64,000 nt of DNA from Wolfiporia cocos (GCA_029448655.1 JACCLO010000012.1:1302001-1366000); one strand, 5' to 3'. Positions 36,917 to 50,003 are shown, numbered from the stretch's first letter. The notes: a model not told the origin generated them from the sequence alone. Made by a program: numbers and translations.

Positions 36917-37907
36917 ATGGCCACCAGCAGCAACAGCGGTTATAGCTACCCTCCAGAGAAGGCTGAACTACGCGGATCCGCACATGTGTCAACACAGGAT
37001 GTGGGATCTTCACAGGGAACTGCATGGGGCCAAGACGTTGATCCCAACATGCCACCACCACCGCCTTACGAAGAGCACTTTCACCACAGTCCGCCGTCAT
37101 CTTCATCTGCGTATAAATCTTACCCTTCCGCAGAAGATACAAATCATCACAAGGGAAAGCAATTAGAAGGGGCCAGTACAGCATCCCCATACGCACCCAC
37201 TCCGCCTAACTTCGGGACCTCCGAAGACACATCGGATTTTCATACTCCCAGCCGTTCATCTACATCTCTAAGCCATTCGTTAACGCCTGTGCGTGGAAAG
37301 TCAGACAAGCCAAGATCGGTGCTCGACCCGCCGCCGCCATCGTTCCAGCGGGCGCCACCAAAAGACCTGCCATTCACTCCATTCGACCCAACCGCGCTTC
37401 GTAGCTGCAGCAGCCAGCTCGAGAAAGGCTTTTCTCCGCGAGCGCCGCACTATGCATCATCACCGCACCCGTTTGCTGCTCATGACGTGAATGAGGTGGA
37501 TTGGCTGAGCTTCCTGGATGACGTCAAGACGGCCGCGTGCATCGCGCCTATAAGCAAGATTGTGACAGGGATCGCACCTGCCGCTCGGATGGTCCCCCTA
37601 CCACTCACCAGTGAGTACGGAATGAATGCGATTTGTAGATCAATGCACTGATACCACTGTATCGATCAGACATGCTGATCTCTAAGGGAATCGAGATGCA
37701 TATGAAGAACAGAAAGAATGGGCCTGTTGGGGAAGTCATTGACCATTGGAACCATGTACGTAATGATCCTGATTTCTCGTTGAATCTGCGAGAGGTGACG
37801 CATGCCACCTTCAGTACTTCTTCCATCGCCGCCTGATGCATGTCGTGCTGGCACAAGGCAAGATCAGCTATTCCGGGCCAGAAGCACCTCCACCCGACAT
37901 GGTGTAG
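36917..37907 (+). CDS. Uncharacterised basidiomycete protein, stopped by in-frame TAG
   Basis: Exons 36917-37610, 37670-37755 and 37815-37907 join in phase. The N-terminal 220 residues are Pro/Ser-rich and disordered. They are followed by the ordered VDWLSFLDDVKTAACIAPIS and, across the introns, NGPVGEVIDHWNHYFFHRRL and SGPEAPPPDM. As I remember it, this layout belongs to a basidiomycete family of unknown function that continues with an acidic region and a charged C-terminal segment ending in an RWRLVV-like motif. Here TAG at 37905-37907 stops translation right after PPDMV, while the same frame stays open for 78 further codons with exactly those features. It is either a damaged gene, a readthrough gene or a sequence error. 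Confidence 0.65.
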
Positions 37908-38141
37908 AGCAACTTCCGTCAGGGCAGCCCATCAGGAGTGCGATTCCTAGATGACGAAGACGAAGACGAAGACGAGACGAGCACGGACGATTCCGCATCG
38001 GTCATTATCGAGGGCGCGATGGAGAAGCGACGGACGCTGAAAGAGGCGTACAAGCATCAGCAGCAGCGCAGACGTGACTGGAGCAGGTCGACAGGGAAGA
38101 AATGGCGCTTGGTGATTTCGTGCAAGGATTATGTCCTGTAG
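37908..38141 (+). other. In-frame coding-like extension after TAG
   Basis: In the frame of the preceding gene, 77 codons follow the TAG without interruption. They encode an acidic stretch (DDEDEDEDETSTDDS), a charged helical region (EKRRTLKEAYKHQQQRRRDW) and then KKWRLVISC before TAG at 38139-38141. This is the C-terminal half expected for the family. It therefore looks like coding sequence cut off by the stop, not 3' UTR. Confidence 0.6.
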
Positions 38142-39915
38142 ACTCAAAGATGACGCCCGACATGATCGCATGCTATGGCAGTGCTTTTGTCCCTTCATAC
38201 CCATATCGAGAGCTAATTAGCGAACAAGCTATCGATTATGCAGCAAGAAACTCGGAGAGTGGGGAGATCGGAATGTTACTAGCCAGATCCCAGTGGCGTG
38301 CACAGCCAGTAGGACACAGAACGACAGCAGTCCAACAGAGAAAGCTCGAAGCAGAGTTGACAGGTATAATTCATCGACAGATCTCGGGGGCTTGCCACGT
38401 GTATGATCCGCTTTGCGTGAAGATCCCGATGTAGGCCAGCGGGAGATCGTGCCGAAAAGACTAACGCCGAGAGCCCGCGAGGTATACAGTAGCCAACCAG
38501 AGCTCACCTCAGAGCGAGAACGATTCTTGCTTGACGTTCGTCGCGTTCCCTCCCCAAGACATCTGAGCGCATCATAATCAGCCGATGGAAATATCAGATT
38601 GATGGAATGGTGACACAACTGATCATGGCATTACAACCGAGGCAGACATAACGGCAGAAACAGTACAGTATGCCATGGGAAATGCTACTCTGCGTTGAAC
38701 GCCAGGGCCTTTGGCATCTATATCGAAATGTCAATTCTGCACAAGTCTCGTGAAAGGAAACATCATCGAAGCGGCTCGCTAGATCTGGTCTTTTGGGTTC
38801 CAGTGGTAACTCACATATGGAAGGTCACTGGAGAAACATGGCATATTGATCCCCAGACGTTACTTGCTTATTCTGAGGACTGATCGCTGCCGTTTGCTGG
38901 GTGTTGTTCGGTTACGCTAGCACCTGCTGTGTGCTCTCCTTTTATGAACTCCACCCAGCTATTCCGAGGACTTCAGAGATCTGATCGTCAAAGCACAGAA
39001 AGTACAGTTCACGACGGCATACCAGCTTCCGACCGGAATAGTCAGCAGTACTGAGTTTATATCCGAGCATGTAGCCCCCTTTGTGTTGACTGTCGTTGTA
39101 TTGTCCAGACCCTCGTCGAAAGGGGACGTAAGTAGGCCCATTTGGCAAGCTGCCAGTGCTCCGGGACGGCGGGAACACCGACATGTCCGACGGATTTTGG
39201 TCGCAGATTGTCTTGTTATCCCAGCCTTCTCTTCGAACGCTGCCAGATATTGCAATGAAATGAAACTTATGTGGTCACGGACATGTGAGCTCAAGTTGAA
39301 GCTTGAAGTCGAGAAGACGTGTATGCGTAGTTACAGTCCCTCGCGTCCCGTCTGATCGGATGTGACGCATCACATTCCGCGTGATGAAGCTGGCGATCGG
39401 CGCGGCGGCGTTTAGTTAACCGCGCTACATGTCGGAGCTAGCCTTGAGATAACCTGCAGTTCAGACCAGTACAATACCACCGGCGAGCATCATTTATCAT
39501 TCCCGTGTCAATAGCACCTGTGAGTCTCGACACACTAGTTTTGCTATGGACATTTGGTTGGCTCGCTGAAGATCTGTCAGTCATGATGTTATCAAGCGTT
39601 ATTTCTCAGGGACCCTAAGCCTCCAGTCTCAGGCCAGTTTCTTGGTAACTGCCGTGGTTCTTAAGGCCTTGCCTTCTCAGCTGTCCATCAGGCCGACATT
39701 GCAGTGCACCACGCAACATCGTGCTCCGAAAGTCATTCTTGTAGCCGACAGGAAGATAGCTCCATTAGCCACATCTATTGGCGCCTTTGCCTCGATAGCG
39801 CCTTCTACCCGATGCATTCGGTGTCATGGACACATTGGGCTTTACCTCCATCATCGGAGTCGCGCCAACTTTTAAGGTCAACAAGCTGCGGTGCGAGCAT
39901 CCCCCCACACCAAAT
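38142..39915. other. 1.8 kb without a supported gene
   Basis: Overlapping frames of 60-130 codons occur on both strands, none with a recognisable domain or splice structure. The end of this stretch is the promoter of the CoA-ligase-like gene. An in-frame ATG at 39826 extends that gene, but the family N-terminus begins at 39916. Confidence 0.45.
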
Positions 39916-42777
39916 ATGTCCCTCTTTCACTCAAACGGCACCGCTCTCCAGAACGTCGCAGACGATTTGACACTTCCGCAGTTCTTGATTGACAATGCTG
40001 CTCGTCATCCGACACGCCCAGAACGTCCCCGTGATGTACCCTGTTTGGTTGACGACGAGAGCAGTCGTGAGGTCTATTTCGACGAAGTAAGCGCCTGGTA
40101 TTGAGGCAAAGAGTAAATTAACATCTGGCACCAAGATGTCCGCTCGCACAGATGCCCTTGCAAGAGGTATGCGCGAAACATGGGGAATAGGTGAGCACGG
40201 AACAGATTGCGCTACTAGACTGGCTTGACCGACGCCGCACAGGCGAGGATGACATTGGTGCGTTCCTCTGCTGTCAGCTATATTATAGAGCTTATGCCAA
40301 GATGTTTTCTCAGTCGCTATGTACGCGCCCAACCATATAGGTATGCGCATTAGACACCAATACCATTGTATAGCTCAATTCCAACGTAGATTATCCCATC
40401 TGCCTCTGGGCGACTCACAGACTAGGAGCAATCGTTGCGTAAGCATTTTTTCTCTCTGAAATGCGACAATCAACCCACACACTCATACACATCTCAGGGC
40501 AACCAGCCCCGCGCTCACAACGCCCGAGCTAGGTATCTCTTACCCTTCACATTTCCCACCTATACCTTTCGCCTGAGTACTTTGTCACTCTGCTCTCAGT
40601 ATACCAGCTCCAGATTGCCCGCCCATCCCTGATTATAGCACATATCTCCAATCTATCGATCGCGCTTGAAGCCGCGTCCACCATCGGCCTGCCCCACACG
40701 CATGTTATTGTACTTGATGCACAGAAGGCTGCGAGCCCAGGATCGTTGAAGCGCGAATCCGTCGACGAAGTGATCGAACGTGGGCGCGCGGCGTCTCTAG
40801 TCCCCGAAATCAGGCTTCGGAAGGGGGAGGCGAAGCAGAAGATCGCTGTATTGTGCTTCTCGTCAGGGACGACGGGAAAGCCGAAGGTATGTAAAGCGCG
40901 CGTTACTTCGCCTAGGACTGTCGTGCTGGACTGTGCTGACACTTGAGTTTCACCATTCTACATTCTGGAATCTGGATGTGGATGGGTGCGATAGGCCGTG
41001 GCGGTTTCGCATTACAACATGATCTGCAATATACTTCAAACGGCTACATTCCTGCGGACAAACGAGAACTACTGCCCAGATGAGGAAAAGAGGTTCCGGA
41101 TTGGCGATAAGTGCTGTGCGGGTATGTTGCTTCGAAATCTCCGAATATGTGGCGCTCATTTCAGTACAGTGCTTCCATTCTACCGTGCGTTTTGATAAGC
41201 GAACTGTACTCGTGCGGTTTTTAATGTCCGTCCCTTCAGATATATACGGCCTTATAGCGAATGTGAGAGTCCGACATAAATGAACTCTAAAATATACTGA
41301 GACGCCTTCCAGCTCCATTTCACACTTTACGCAGGAGTAGGTCGTTCGAAACTTGGATAGATGCATGGACTAACCAAAGAAATGACGTCATGCGCAAAGA
41401 TGACTGTTGTGGTTGTTCAAAAGTTCGTCCATGAGAGCCTGCTGCAGAGTATCGAGAAACGCCGCATATCCCATCTCTTGTAAGTATTCACGCTGATCAT
41501 GATGTATATTCGCTGACCTGCCCAATTCAGCCTAGTCCCGCCACAAGTGGTGCTGTTCTGCAAGGTGAGCTAACTTTCATCTCATCGATGTTTGTGGAAT
41601 CTAGACTCAAATTCATTGATAGCATCCAGCAACACGGAACTACGACCTATCAAGTGTGCGTTTCTGCATGGTAGCCGCAGCCCCACTCACTGCAGAGGTC
41701 ACGACACAAATGCTTGAGCTGATGCCTGGTATTCATCTCGGGCAAGGTTATGGTGAAGTACATGGTTTCAACCTCTGTACGACTCTCTGATGTCTGTAAC
41801 AGGTTTGACGGAGACGTGTGCCGCCGTGAGCTTAGTAAGTCAATAGTCGGGTACCGAGATTGGGATGATCAAGTTGATCGCGTGAGCACGTTCACCGCAG
41901 TTCCCTACGACGAGTAGGGTCGGCACCATGGGTAGCGCGGGTCAGCTTGTCTCTGGCACTGTAGCGAAAGTTGTGAAACCTGACGGAACGCTGGCGGGAC
42001 CGGGCGAACCTGGGGAATTGTGGGTGCAGGGCGGACAAATAGCTATGGGCTACTACAAGAATGAACAGGCGTATGTCACCTTCTGCCTTTATGACAACTT
42101 GTTGAATCTGATGCATTTCTGATGCATCCATGATAGGACGAAGGAGAGCTTTATAGATGGGTATGTACAATGTCAGATGAGAGTATGACATACGTTCTGA
42201 CTGATGCAGGTGGTTCCGCACGGGTGATGAGGTAATCATCCAAAACAACGGCGATATTTTCATCACGGATCGCATCAAAGTACGAGAATCTTGTACATTT
42301 AACGTCTGCACTAATTGACATTAATTGCGCGCACACAGGAGCTGATCAAAGTGAAGGGCTATCAAGTTGCCCCAGCAGAGCTTGAAGGGCATCTTCTTGG
42401 CCACCAGCATGTTGCAGATGCCGGTGTAGTGGGCATACCTGACGACTTCTCTGGAGAGCTGCCACTTGCGTTCATTGTGTTGCAGCAACAGATCAGAAAG
42501 GAGGTGGCATTGAGAGCGGATGTTGCCGAGGAGGTGAAGAGGAGTATTGCGGAGGTGAGAATATACCTTCCTCTAATACGCGACTCCATGTTCAAGGAAG
42601 CTGACATACCTATAGCACGTCTCATCCGTCAAGTCGCACTATAAATGGCTTACGGGCGGGATCGTATTCATCGATCAGATCCCGAAGAATGCTAGCGGCA
42701 AGATTCTGCGTCGTATGCTCAGGGAGCATGCGAAGACCCTCCCACGGGAAAAGCAGCCCGTCCGTGCTCGTCTTTAG
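39916..42777 (+). CDS. 4-coumarate-CoA-ligase-like acyl-CoA synthetase
   Basis: This is an ANL-superfamily adenylate-forming enzyme that activates a carboxylic acid through an acyl-AMP and transfers it to CoA. The start at 39916 (MSLFHSNGTALQNVADDLTL) matches fungal relatives. About 15 exons all join in phase, for roughly 570 aa. Motifs in order are the P-loop CFSSGTTGKPK, the LPFYHIYGLIA region assembled across two introns, GQGYGLTETCAAVS, GELWVQGGQIAMGYYKNEQA, the hinge region GWFRTGDEV with DRIKELIKVKGYQVAPAELE, and the catalytic Lys in IPKNASGKILRRML. The protein ends in ARL, which fits a type 1 peroxisomal targeting signal. The substrate cannot be read from the sequence; phenylpropanoid or fatty acids are both possible. 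It lies directly before duplication copy B. Confidence 0.92.
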
Positions 42778-43193
42778 GGAGGCTGTGTTGCCGCTTCATT
42801 TATTTTGTGATGTCTGTCTGCTCACTTATGACTAGAAGGCAGTGAGTTTGCAAAATGCATGATTTATCTTTATGCACTACATGTGAAGAATTGAGACAAT
42901 TGCATGGAAGGTACTGAATGTGAAGTAGCTGAACGTGCATTAAGCGGATGCGCGAAACCGCCGCTAGTATCATATCGACCGTAGACGTGTATAAAGCGCT
43001 TGATGGGTTCAGAATACCCCCACGAGACCGCGTTTCTCAGGTAAGCTTCCTGGCGCTTCCCTTGGGTTAACCCTCTATCACATATCGCTTGGATTTTGCA
43101 TAGCTAATGCGTTGGTTGACTCCGCTCAGCGCTTTGGTTGACTATGGAATTAGTCTGATATACATAAACTGCCGCACAGGTAATTGGAGCGAC
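42778..43193. other. CoA-ligase 3' flank and former GEP4 promoter
   Basis: From about 42.95 kb the sequence resembles the GEP4 upstream region at 12.84-13.13 kb read on the minus strand, including a shared acgagaccgcgtttct. There is no gene. Confidence 0.6.
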
Positions 43194-43420
43194 ATGCCGG
43201 TGAACATCCCTATCACAATCCTACCTTTCCACCTCTTGGTGATTCAGAATCCGCGTCTCATTCTACCATTTGATGCAATAACATGTCTCCAATGGCAAAG
43301 ATCTTCATGCAGAGGGCTGACATGTCATCAATTATAGCAAGATATCCGCCAGCTTGACTTTCCGCCACTCATTCATGAGGAACATCGCGAGGCGGTGTTC
43401 GACAAGGATAACTGCCCAGT
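43194..43420 (+). pseudogene. GEP4 relic (first two exons only)
   Basis: The first two GEP4 exons are recognisable: the start MPVNIPITILPFHLLV, then after the old intron DIRQLDFPPLI and AVFDKDNCPV. Compared with the intact copy there is a 6 bp insertion in exon 1. The intron-1 donor is changed from GTAACA to ATAACA, while the acceptor ttatag is kept. After the DKDNC motif the remaining exons, including the SN and GDR motifs, are absent. It cannot encode a phosphatase. Confidence 0.85.
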
Positions 43421-46400
43421 ACATGCATGCTTCTGCCAAAAATCTCTGATCTTGCTTATTGTCGCTCTTACATGCTACCTGCCTCAATAATCAGCGCAAT
43501 TGCCGTCAACGATAGTGTCTATACTTAGGTTTTGGATATTATCGGCATGTCGCATGAGCGTGGCTTCCTTGTCATTTTGACAGTTGATGACTCTGGTCAG
43601 GATAGCTCCATTACTGCGGTACACCTAAAGTTGTTAAAAGCAAAGTAATGGTCATTGTCTCTTCATCCGTGGTTGAGCAGAGATATACGATGATGTCTCC
43701 GCCAGCTATACAACTGTGCAGTTAGTGCCCCTCCTATCCGGGTAGTCGACTACGGCTGCCATGGCGTTGGTACCACTTCGTCCATCCTGTACTTGCTGCG
43801 GTAGCCTGATACATATATCATGTACCGGACTATCAGCTTCAGGTCTGAAAGGCGCAACAATGCGATATTGGTCTTGTTTTTTTCTAGTTAACTTAGATCA
43901 GTATGGATTCCTTAACGTAAGCATATAGCGTCTTTTTAAGCGGAGATCGGTATGATATGCGTGCAAATCTAGCTGGCAACTGCTCAAATCCAAGCAAAGG
44001 GCAGTTGATAGATTACGATAATTGACTGGAGTCCCTCGAGACCAGGCAGACGTACGCTCCGGCGAGATTACATGTTTTTACGCACAAGGTGAGGATGTTG
44101 GCTATGACTCAAGCACAACGTAACCAATGCAGTAGTATGCATGGTTCATCTCACAAGAAGCTATAAAGCCTGTTGGTGGCGGATTCGACTATGAGGCATA
44201 ATGACCAAAATCCTCGGCGAGTCTGCAAACAGAATCGAGCCAATAAGCACAGGCCGTAAATACGACACGTGATATTACAGAGTCCAGAGAAAGGAAAGGT
44301 GGGATGCACAGTCTGGATGCATCTGTTTTAAGAAGTGTCCGAGCGGTGCTGGGCTACCCAGCATCAGCGTTGTTTGCAAGAGGCTCTGTGGTCTGACATC
44401 ACTACCAAGGCTGCCTGTATAACAACCCTGAGTGTATATAGTACAAGGGATAATTCACTACGCTTCCTCTTTCGTACGAGTGAATTTGCAGAAACAATGA
44501 CTTCCAGTATGTCCGCACGGGATGCTAGCCTAAGTCATCAGTACTCAGCCCGAGATGCGCTAAGAATGCTGGCTGATGGTAACGATGGAAAGTTTTACAT
44601 CGGAAGAATGAGATTTGATTGGGCAATAATCTGACAAGGAGATTGGTTGTGCTGATAGACTCTACACAAGGCCCGTGTAGCGAGAATGAAATATGATCAG
44701 AGAAAGGAATATAACTGATCGCTAAATGGCTGAGGCGAGAATTAATGCTGGACGACTAAAATCTCATAGCTGGATATTCTACGCTCAAAGATCAGGTGAC
44801 TCTAAGCTTTACCGAGCAGTGTCTGAGTATTTCCGAGTGGAGGCAAACACTTCGATGAAATCATCCCATATCGCTAGCTTGGGGGAGGGGGGGGCATCGA
44901 TATATCTTGACGCGGCTCACGGACGTCGCTTAATTGCCCTCTCCGATATGGCTTGTTACACCTTGCAGAGCAAGCAGATAGATCTGCGGACCCTACATCA
45001 GTATACCCGTAAGCATGCTGTCAATGAACTGAAAAATCACGCTTCATATCAGACACTGCATCAGCAGTAGATCCCATACGCACCTGAATGGAATGAACCC
45101 GGAACAGAAGCATTGCCTCGTATATCTCGTCTGCATCGATGCATGCGATCATGCCAGCAGCCTCATTGGGGCTTCGACTTTCAAATTTCAAATTTCAGCC
45201 CCGTTTCCGTCGCCATCTGTTTAGCACCACACTAGGCCATACATTGAGGCCAAAGCGCAGCGACCGATCCAGCCTTCTGACGAGTTCAACATGCACATAT
45301 AATCAGCCAGCACCGGGCGGGCCACGGCGATGCCCATAACGCCACTCTTCAGGCCGCATTGGAGTGACCGCCAAAGCAACTGAGGGACCAGAAGTCAAGA
45401 CACGCGCGTGCGCGGAATCAGAAGGGCTCCTAACACCAGCACGTGCACAAGCTCGGACCTAAATCCAATCAGACGGCGGCCTATTTTGAGACAATCCTGT
45501 CTGGGAACCATATACGGGATCGCCTGGGAAGAGCGGATTGTGCAAGGCATCTCGGGATGCGCTGCCGAAGTGTCCCGACCGCGATCGCCAGCCTGGAGCT
45601 CATCGATTAGATTGACGATGACATAACATGCCGTTGACACAGTGAGGCTAGTAATTTAGTGCGATCTCGTTGCAATGGACTTTTTTGTTGTTTCTTGCAG
45701 CGCTGGGCCCGCGGCGATGCGATCAGCTGGACTCATCTAGTGGGAAACAAAACATTTCAGGGTATCTTTTCCGATACTCCTATTCTGTTTCTAGTCACAG
45801 CCCAGGATGCGCCTGCATAGAAGATACCCGGAACAATGGTACTGGTTCGCTTGCTGCTTGTCAGCAAAGGTTGGGAACTGCAAGCGTCAGTCCTTCTAGA
45901 TCGTTGCTGACTACCACAGCGTATATTGCTGTGCAACGTAAAATGCAGGATGGGCCGGATCGGTACACCGTCGCATGAGGTTATACACCCCTCAGACACA
46001 ATGAGTGATCCCGGGCCGTGGTGATACTTGCAGTAGCACTCACCCACCAGACCTCATGCAGAAAGTTAAATGTGCGCGAGTTAAACAACACAGAGCAGCT
46101 CTTGACATTGGTACTCTGTTCTGTATACGTACGTGCACGCGCAAGGTGCACGGCCTGGCTCCAGATGATGGCCCGTGGGGTTGCTTGGGAATGTTGGCTG
46201 GTGTAAGGCGCCCCGGTGAATGTGTTGCCGATATGTATCAATCGAGCCTAGGCGCATCGGCAGCCAGACTCTGACCGGGAGAATGCATGGTCAGTGGGCA
46301 AGGCATGTACTATATGATTTCGCGAAGAGTCAATCGCGATCATTGAAGTAGGTGGTAATGGATGTGTGATACTCGTGTCGATGTCGCCATGCTCACTCAT

Positions 46401-46929
46401 GAGAAGCTCTATGCTTACAACTGCGGGAGCCTTTTCTCTCTGTAACTGTTGTCACTGAAGTCGAGGCTAGTTTTCTATTATGAGAATAACATCATAAACT
46501 GCTCAACGCGGCCACGTGACGGCTTCCCCTGCGCGCGCGTCGAGAGACGTGGTCAGACACGCTGGTGGCTGAGCTTCCCAATGCGGCACCTATGCTTGAT
46601 CGCGTCATAGCTCGTTGGCTTCTTGATGGATTCGGACGGTCCTTGTGCTCATGAAGCCGTATTATCAGGGCACTATGCATGACGAATTTTTTCAATCTGT
46701 CTCGGCGGCGATATTCATATGTGCTCAGGCCGGAGACGCTTCAATGATGGTTCGTTACTCGTGCTTGGCCGTTTACATGTACACGCTGGACGATATCTGG
46801 GCTCTAGCAGCTGACAGCTGTTAAATTGAGTTAATCTAGCATTGAAATAGGACGCTAAGTGCTACTGTACAGCCTTTTCTTAACTGTTTCTGCCTCATCC
46901 TATATGATATCTTTCCATGGCACGCAGAT
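43421..46929. other. 3.5 kb without a supported gene, inside copy B
   Basis: Several frames of 70-115 codons occur (for example 44.3-45.1 and 45.7-46.2 kb), but none has a domain, a consistent splice pattern or a partner in copy A. The stretch is probably insertion-derived or decayed DNA. A segment at 43.46-43.56 kb recurs at 50.23-50.35 kb. Confidence 0.5.
43461..43560 (+). repeat. Direct repeat at the GEP4-relic breakpoint (with 50233-50350)
   Basis: The stretch with tgtcgctcttacatgct and ataatcagcgcaattg followed by gtcaacgata recurs, with small changes, just 3' of P450-2 (cgtcgctcttgcatgct, then ataatcagcacaattg). Both copies have the same orientation. It sits exactly where GEP4 similarity stops, so it may be the end of an inserted element. 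Confidence 0.5.
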
Positions 46930-47241
46930 GTGATAGATAATTATCTACGCTACCCGATTCGTGTGATATCTTGCTCCGCACTCAAAGGACGAACACGCTC
47001 ACACTCACAAACTCATGCTCAGGGCTTACGCTATGAATGTGTTTTAATCAGTGGCGTGCTTGTGCTTATGTACATGACTCAAAATGTCTCTTCTCTGATT
47101 GGGCAAGTTGCGGTAGACACTTTCTACGCATCGTCTGGGGTGCATGTATCATCTGATATAAGTTCATGCCGCTCCGACGTTCTAGGCGAGCGCTTTTTCA
47201 GCCACGGTTTTCATATGCGCAGCGAAATCTTCACAAGCTGA
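46930..47241 (+). pseudogene. Decayed copy of the small ORF next to P450
   Basis: This is homologous to 10609-11017 (minus) in copy A. The recognisable part reads QVAVDTFYASSGVHVSS and SDVLGER, against QIAADISLFYTSSEVH and SEVSGER in copy A. The splice donor position of copy A is not kept and the downstream frame diverges and stops at 47241. If the copy-A gene is real, this copy is broken. Confidence 0.35.
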
Positions 47242-47953
47242 CGCTGATCCAGAGAACATTCAACGACGATCGGCCGATTTATACGCATGGTCAGGAGGAG
47301 TCGTGTCCCATCATGTGTCGCATCTGGATCTTATAATTCACCACTAGCTGTTGCAATTGTATAGGCAGCTACGCAGATGCGGCCGAGCAAAATTCACATC
47401 TGATGTCATTTTTCTTACCCTAGTCCATATCGGTCTCAAATTGCGCGCGTCATTTCAAACCAGGCTCGCGTTCGTTTGGCGATGTAACTTCTCTTATGGC
47501 TGAACGTCTTAGGTCCATGGTCGGCTCCAACATGGTGCGAAGAGCAACAATCCATGAGGGAGTGACCAGGGGTGCGTGCAGGCCCTACTTCGAAGCATGT
47601 ATATTTCAAAGCGCAAACGCCTGCTGAGCTGGCGCCAATTTGTCAAGTTAACGGTCCAGAATCTCGCTAACCATGAGACCTAGCCGCGCATAACAAAGTC
47701 AGCAGACCCCACCCATTGGCTTACCAATGTCAAATAGGTTATGACTAGTGTCCATACACTAAACCACCCTCTGTTCAACGCCACCAACTCTGCCTCTGCA
47801 GACACCGCCCGTCTTGGAGATGGCATATAGGCGCTGATCGCATCCTGTCAATGAGTTGTGGTTGAGGTTAGCTCATGCCGCTATATGGGAGTGATAGTAG
47901 CCAAGCGCATTTTTATAGCGGGCGATATGACTCCGCCACCCCCCGCTTGAATC
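47242..47953. other. P450-2 promoter and conserved spacer
   Basis: This aligns colinearly with 9.96-10.6 kb of copy A read on the minus strand. There is a TA-rich stretch (gcatttttatagcgg) about 40 bp before the P450-2 start. There is no gene. Confidence 0.55.
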
Positions 47954-50003
47954 ATGGACTATCAACCTCACACCGTGCTCGTTGCCCTTGTTGTCTTGTC
48001 TGCTGTGCTCATCTTGCGGCGCAGGTGGGATCCAGTAGGTTCATGATCATAACTGAAGGGTTCGACACTCGGCCTCAAAACGATATCAGATTCATTCCAT
48101 ACCCACGATAGGATATTCTGTGCCAGTTTTATCCCATTACTCTGCATTCAAGTTCCTTCGCAATGCGCAAAAAATGGTGGAGGAAGGATATGCCAGAGTA
48201 CGTGGGGCACAATGACAAAGTAGAACTGGTTGATACAATGCATTGCAACACTTAGCACAAAGTGTTCAAGATTGCCACATGGGACCGATGGATGGTGTAT
48301 GTCAGCGGTCCAGAAATGAACGACGAGCTACGTAGGCTTCCGGACGATGTTGCTTCAATTGAGGAGGCTATACAGGAGGTTGGTACTTAATCCCCATAAC
48401 CTCAATTGCCTCAGGAGGTTGCTTAACCCTGCTATAATCAGGAGATGTACTCAGAATATAGCTTTGGCGCTCGCGAGTACGATCTGACCATTCTTGCTAT
48501 CCACGGTCTGCTTGTGCGCGATCTCTCTGGTGTCATTCCGACCGTCGTCGATGAGGTTGGGCTTGTGCTCGAGGAGCTCTTTCCTCAGGAATCTGGTATA
48601 CATGCTTTCATCATTGACAGACTGGTTCTCTCATGTTGCTTTGCAGATTGGGTCGAGCTGACCAATTTACCCAGCTTCATGTCAAATGTGGTCGCACGTA
48701 TCGTCAATCGCGTGTTTATCGGTGCTCCTGTCTGTGAGTAGTAATGCCCAGCTTGCGACGTCGAGCTGGAATACAATATCCGTAGGCCGTGAACCTGGGT
48801 ATCTGAATATCGTCACCACCTATGTGACCGACGTCATCAAGGCGAAGGTCATCTTGGACCTACTGCCAAACGTTTTGAAGCCGTACGTGCTCTGACATGC
48901 CGGGAGTCTTAGGTTATTAGAATATATCTTCACAGCCTAGTTGGTAACGTGCTGCCTTGGAGAGCTCGCGCAACGAGGCACTTGGAACATTACCTGGGCG
49001 AGACCATCGCTCATCATCAGGCGAGTTTGAATGAAGATGGCAATGACTGCAAAGAGAAACCAGTAAGACAAAGTACATTCTATTATATGTTTCCGTATTG
49101 AAAGACCATCAGAATGACTTCCTTATGCGGATAGTCAAGGGAGCCCAAGATTTGGGAGGCTCAATGGAGACTATTTTGATCAACGTTCTGATGGCTAATT
49201 TCACGGCTGTACATACGTCAAGCGCAGTGCGTTTGGTAACGTTCTCTCAGGTGGCACTCACGACTCAAAATGCGTGCCATAGACTGCGACTGCAACGCTG
49301 TTTCAACTTGCCAGCCAGCCAGAGTCGATTGCAGCTCTCAGGGAAGACATATTGAGTGCGGTCAGAGCGGAAGGCTGGACAAGAGGCTCAGTCAACTCGA
49401 TGTGGAAGCTGGATAGCTTCCTCAAAGAGACACTTCGCTGGCAAGGGCTCAGCATTGGTGAGGTTCCTCCCCGAGATTCCGTCGCGTATCTAATTCATAG
49501 TGCATTTAATCTCAGCCGGTCTCCGCCGCAAAGTCTTGAAGACTGCGACATTCTCAGATGGGACTGTTGTCCCCGCCGGCGTGCATATCTATGCTGCACC
49601 GGCAGCGACCCACCACGACAGCACCCTATATGAAGACGCGGATACATTCAAACCTTTCCGATTTTCTGATAAGCGGGAACAGGTCGGTCAGTCTACGAAG
49701 CACCAGTTCGTCAACACATCCCCAGAATACCTCGTCTTTGGTCACGGTAAGCACGCATGGTACGTCATGCTTCTACGCAGCGCCTCGTCGACAGTCTAAA
49801 TGATGCATGACTCTCTCAATAGTCCGGGACGATTCTTTGCGGCAATTGTTATCAAGATCTTCATTTCCGATCTTCTTCTTAAATACGATGTGAAGATGGG
49901 AGGGGATGGGTCTCTTCCAGAGAATGTGATGATTGGTGCCTCAGCCATTCTGTCTCCCAAGGCCAAGGTGCTATTTAGAAGACGCCAAGTCGTTGATGCT
50001 TGA
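47954..50003 (+). CDS. Cytochrome P450 monooxygenase (P450-2)
   Basis: This is a duplicate of P450-1 with the same dozen or so exons, all open and in phase, and roughly 490 aa. It starts at 47954 (MDYQPHTVLVALVVLSAV) with one membrane anchor. Motifs are NFTAVHTSS in the I-helix, FLKETLRWQG for ExxR, FKPFRFSDKR, and FGHGKHACPGRFF with the heme Cys codon split by the last intron (TG|T). The C-terminal half differs from P450-1 by only scattered residues. No inactivating change was seen, so both duplicates seem functional, in contrast to GEP4. The substrate is unknown. Confidence 0.93.

Noticed and set aside
37902..37922. A 21 bp intron (gtgtag to gtcag) that would remove the TAG in the 36.9 kb gene
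   Set aside because: Far shorter than any other intron here and leaves no room for a branch point.
44335..45070. Two plus-strand frames of about 100 codons
   Set aside because: No domain and no splice junction joining them, in a decayed part of copy B.
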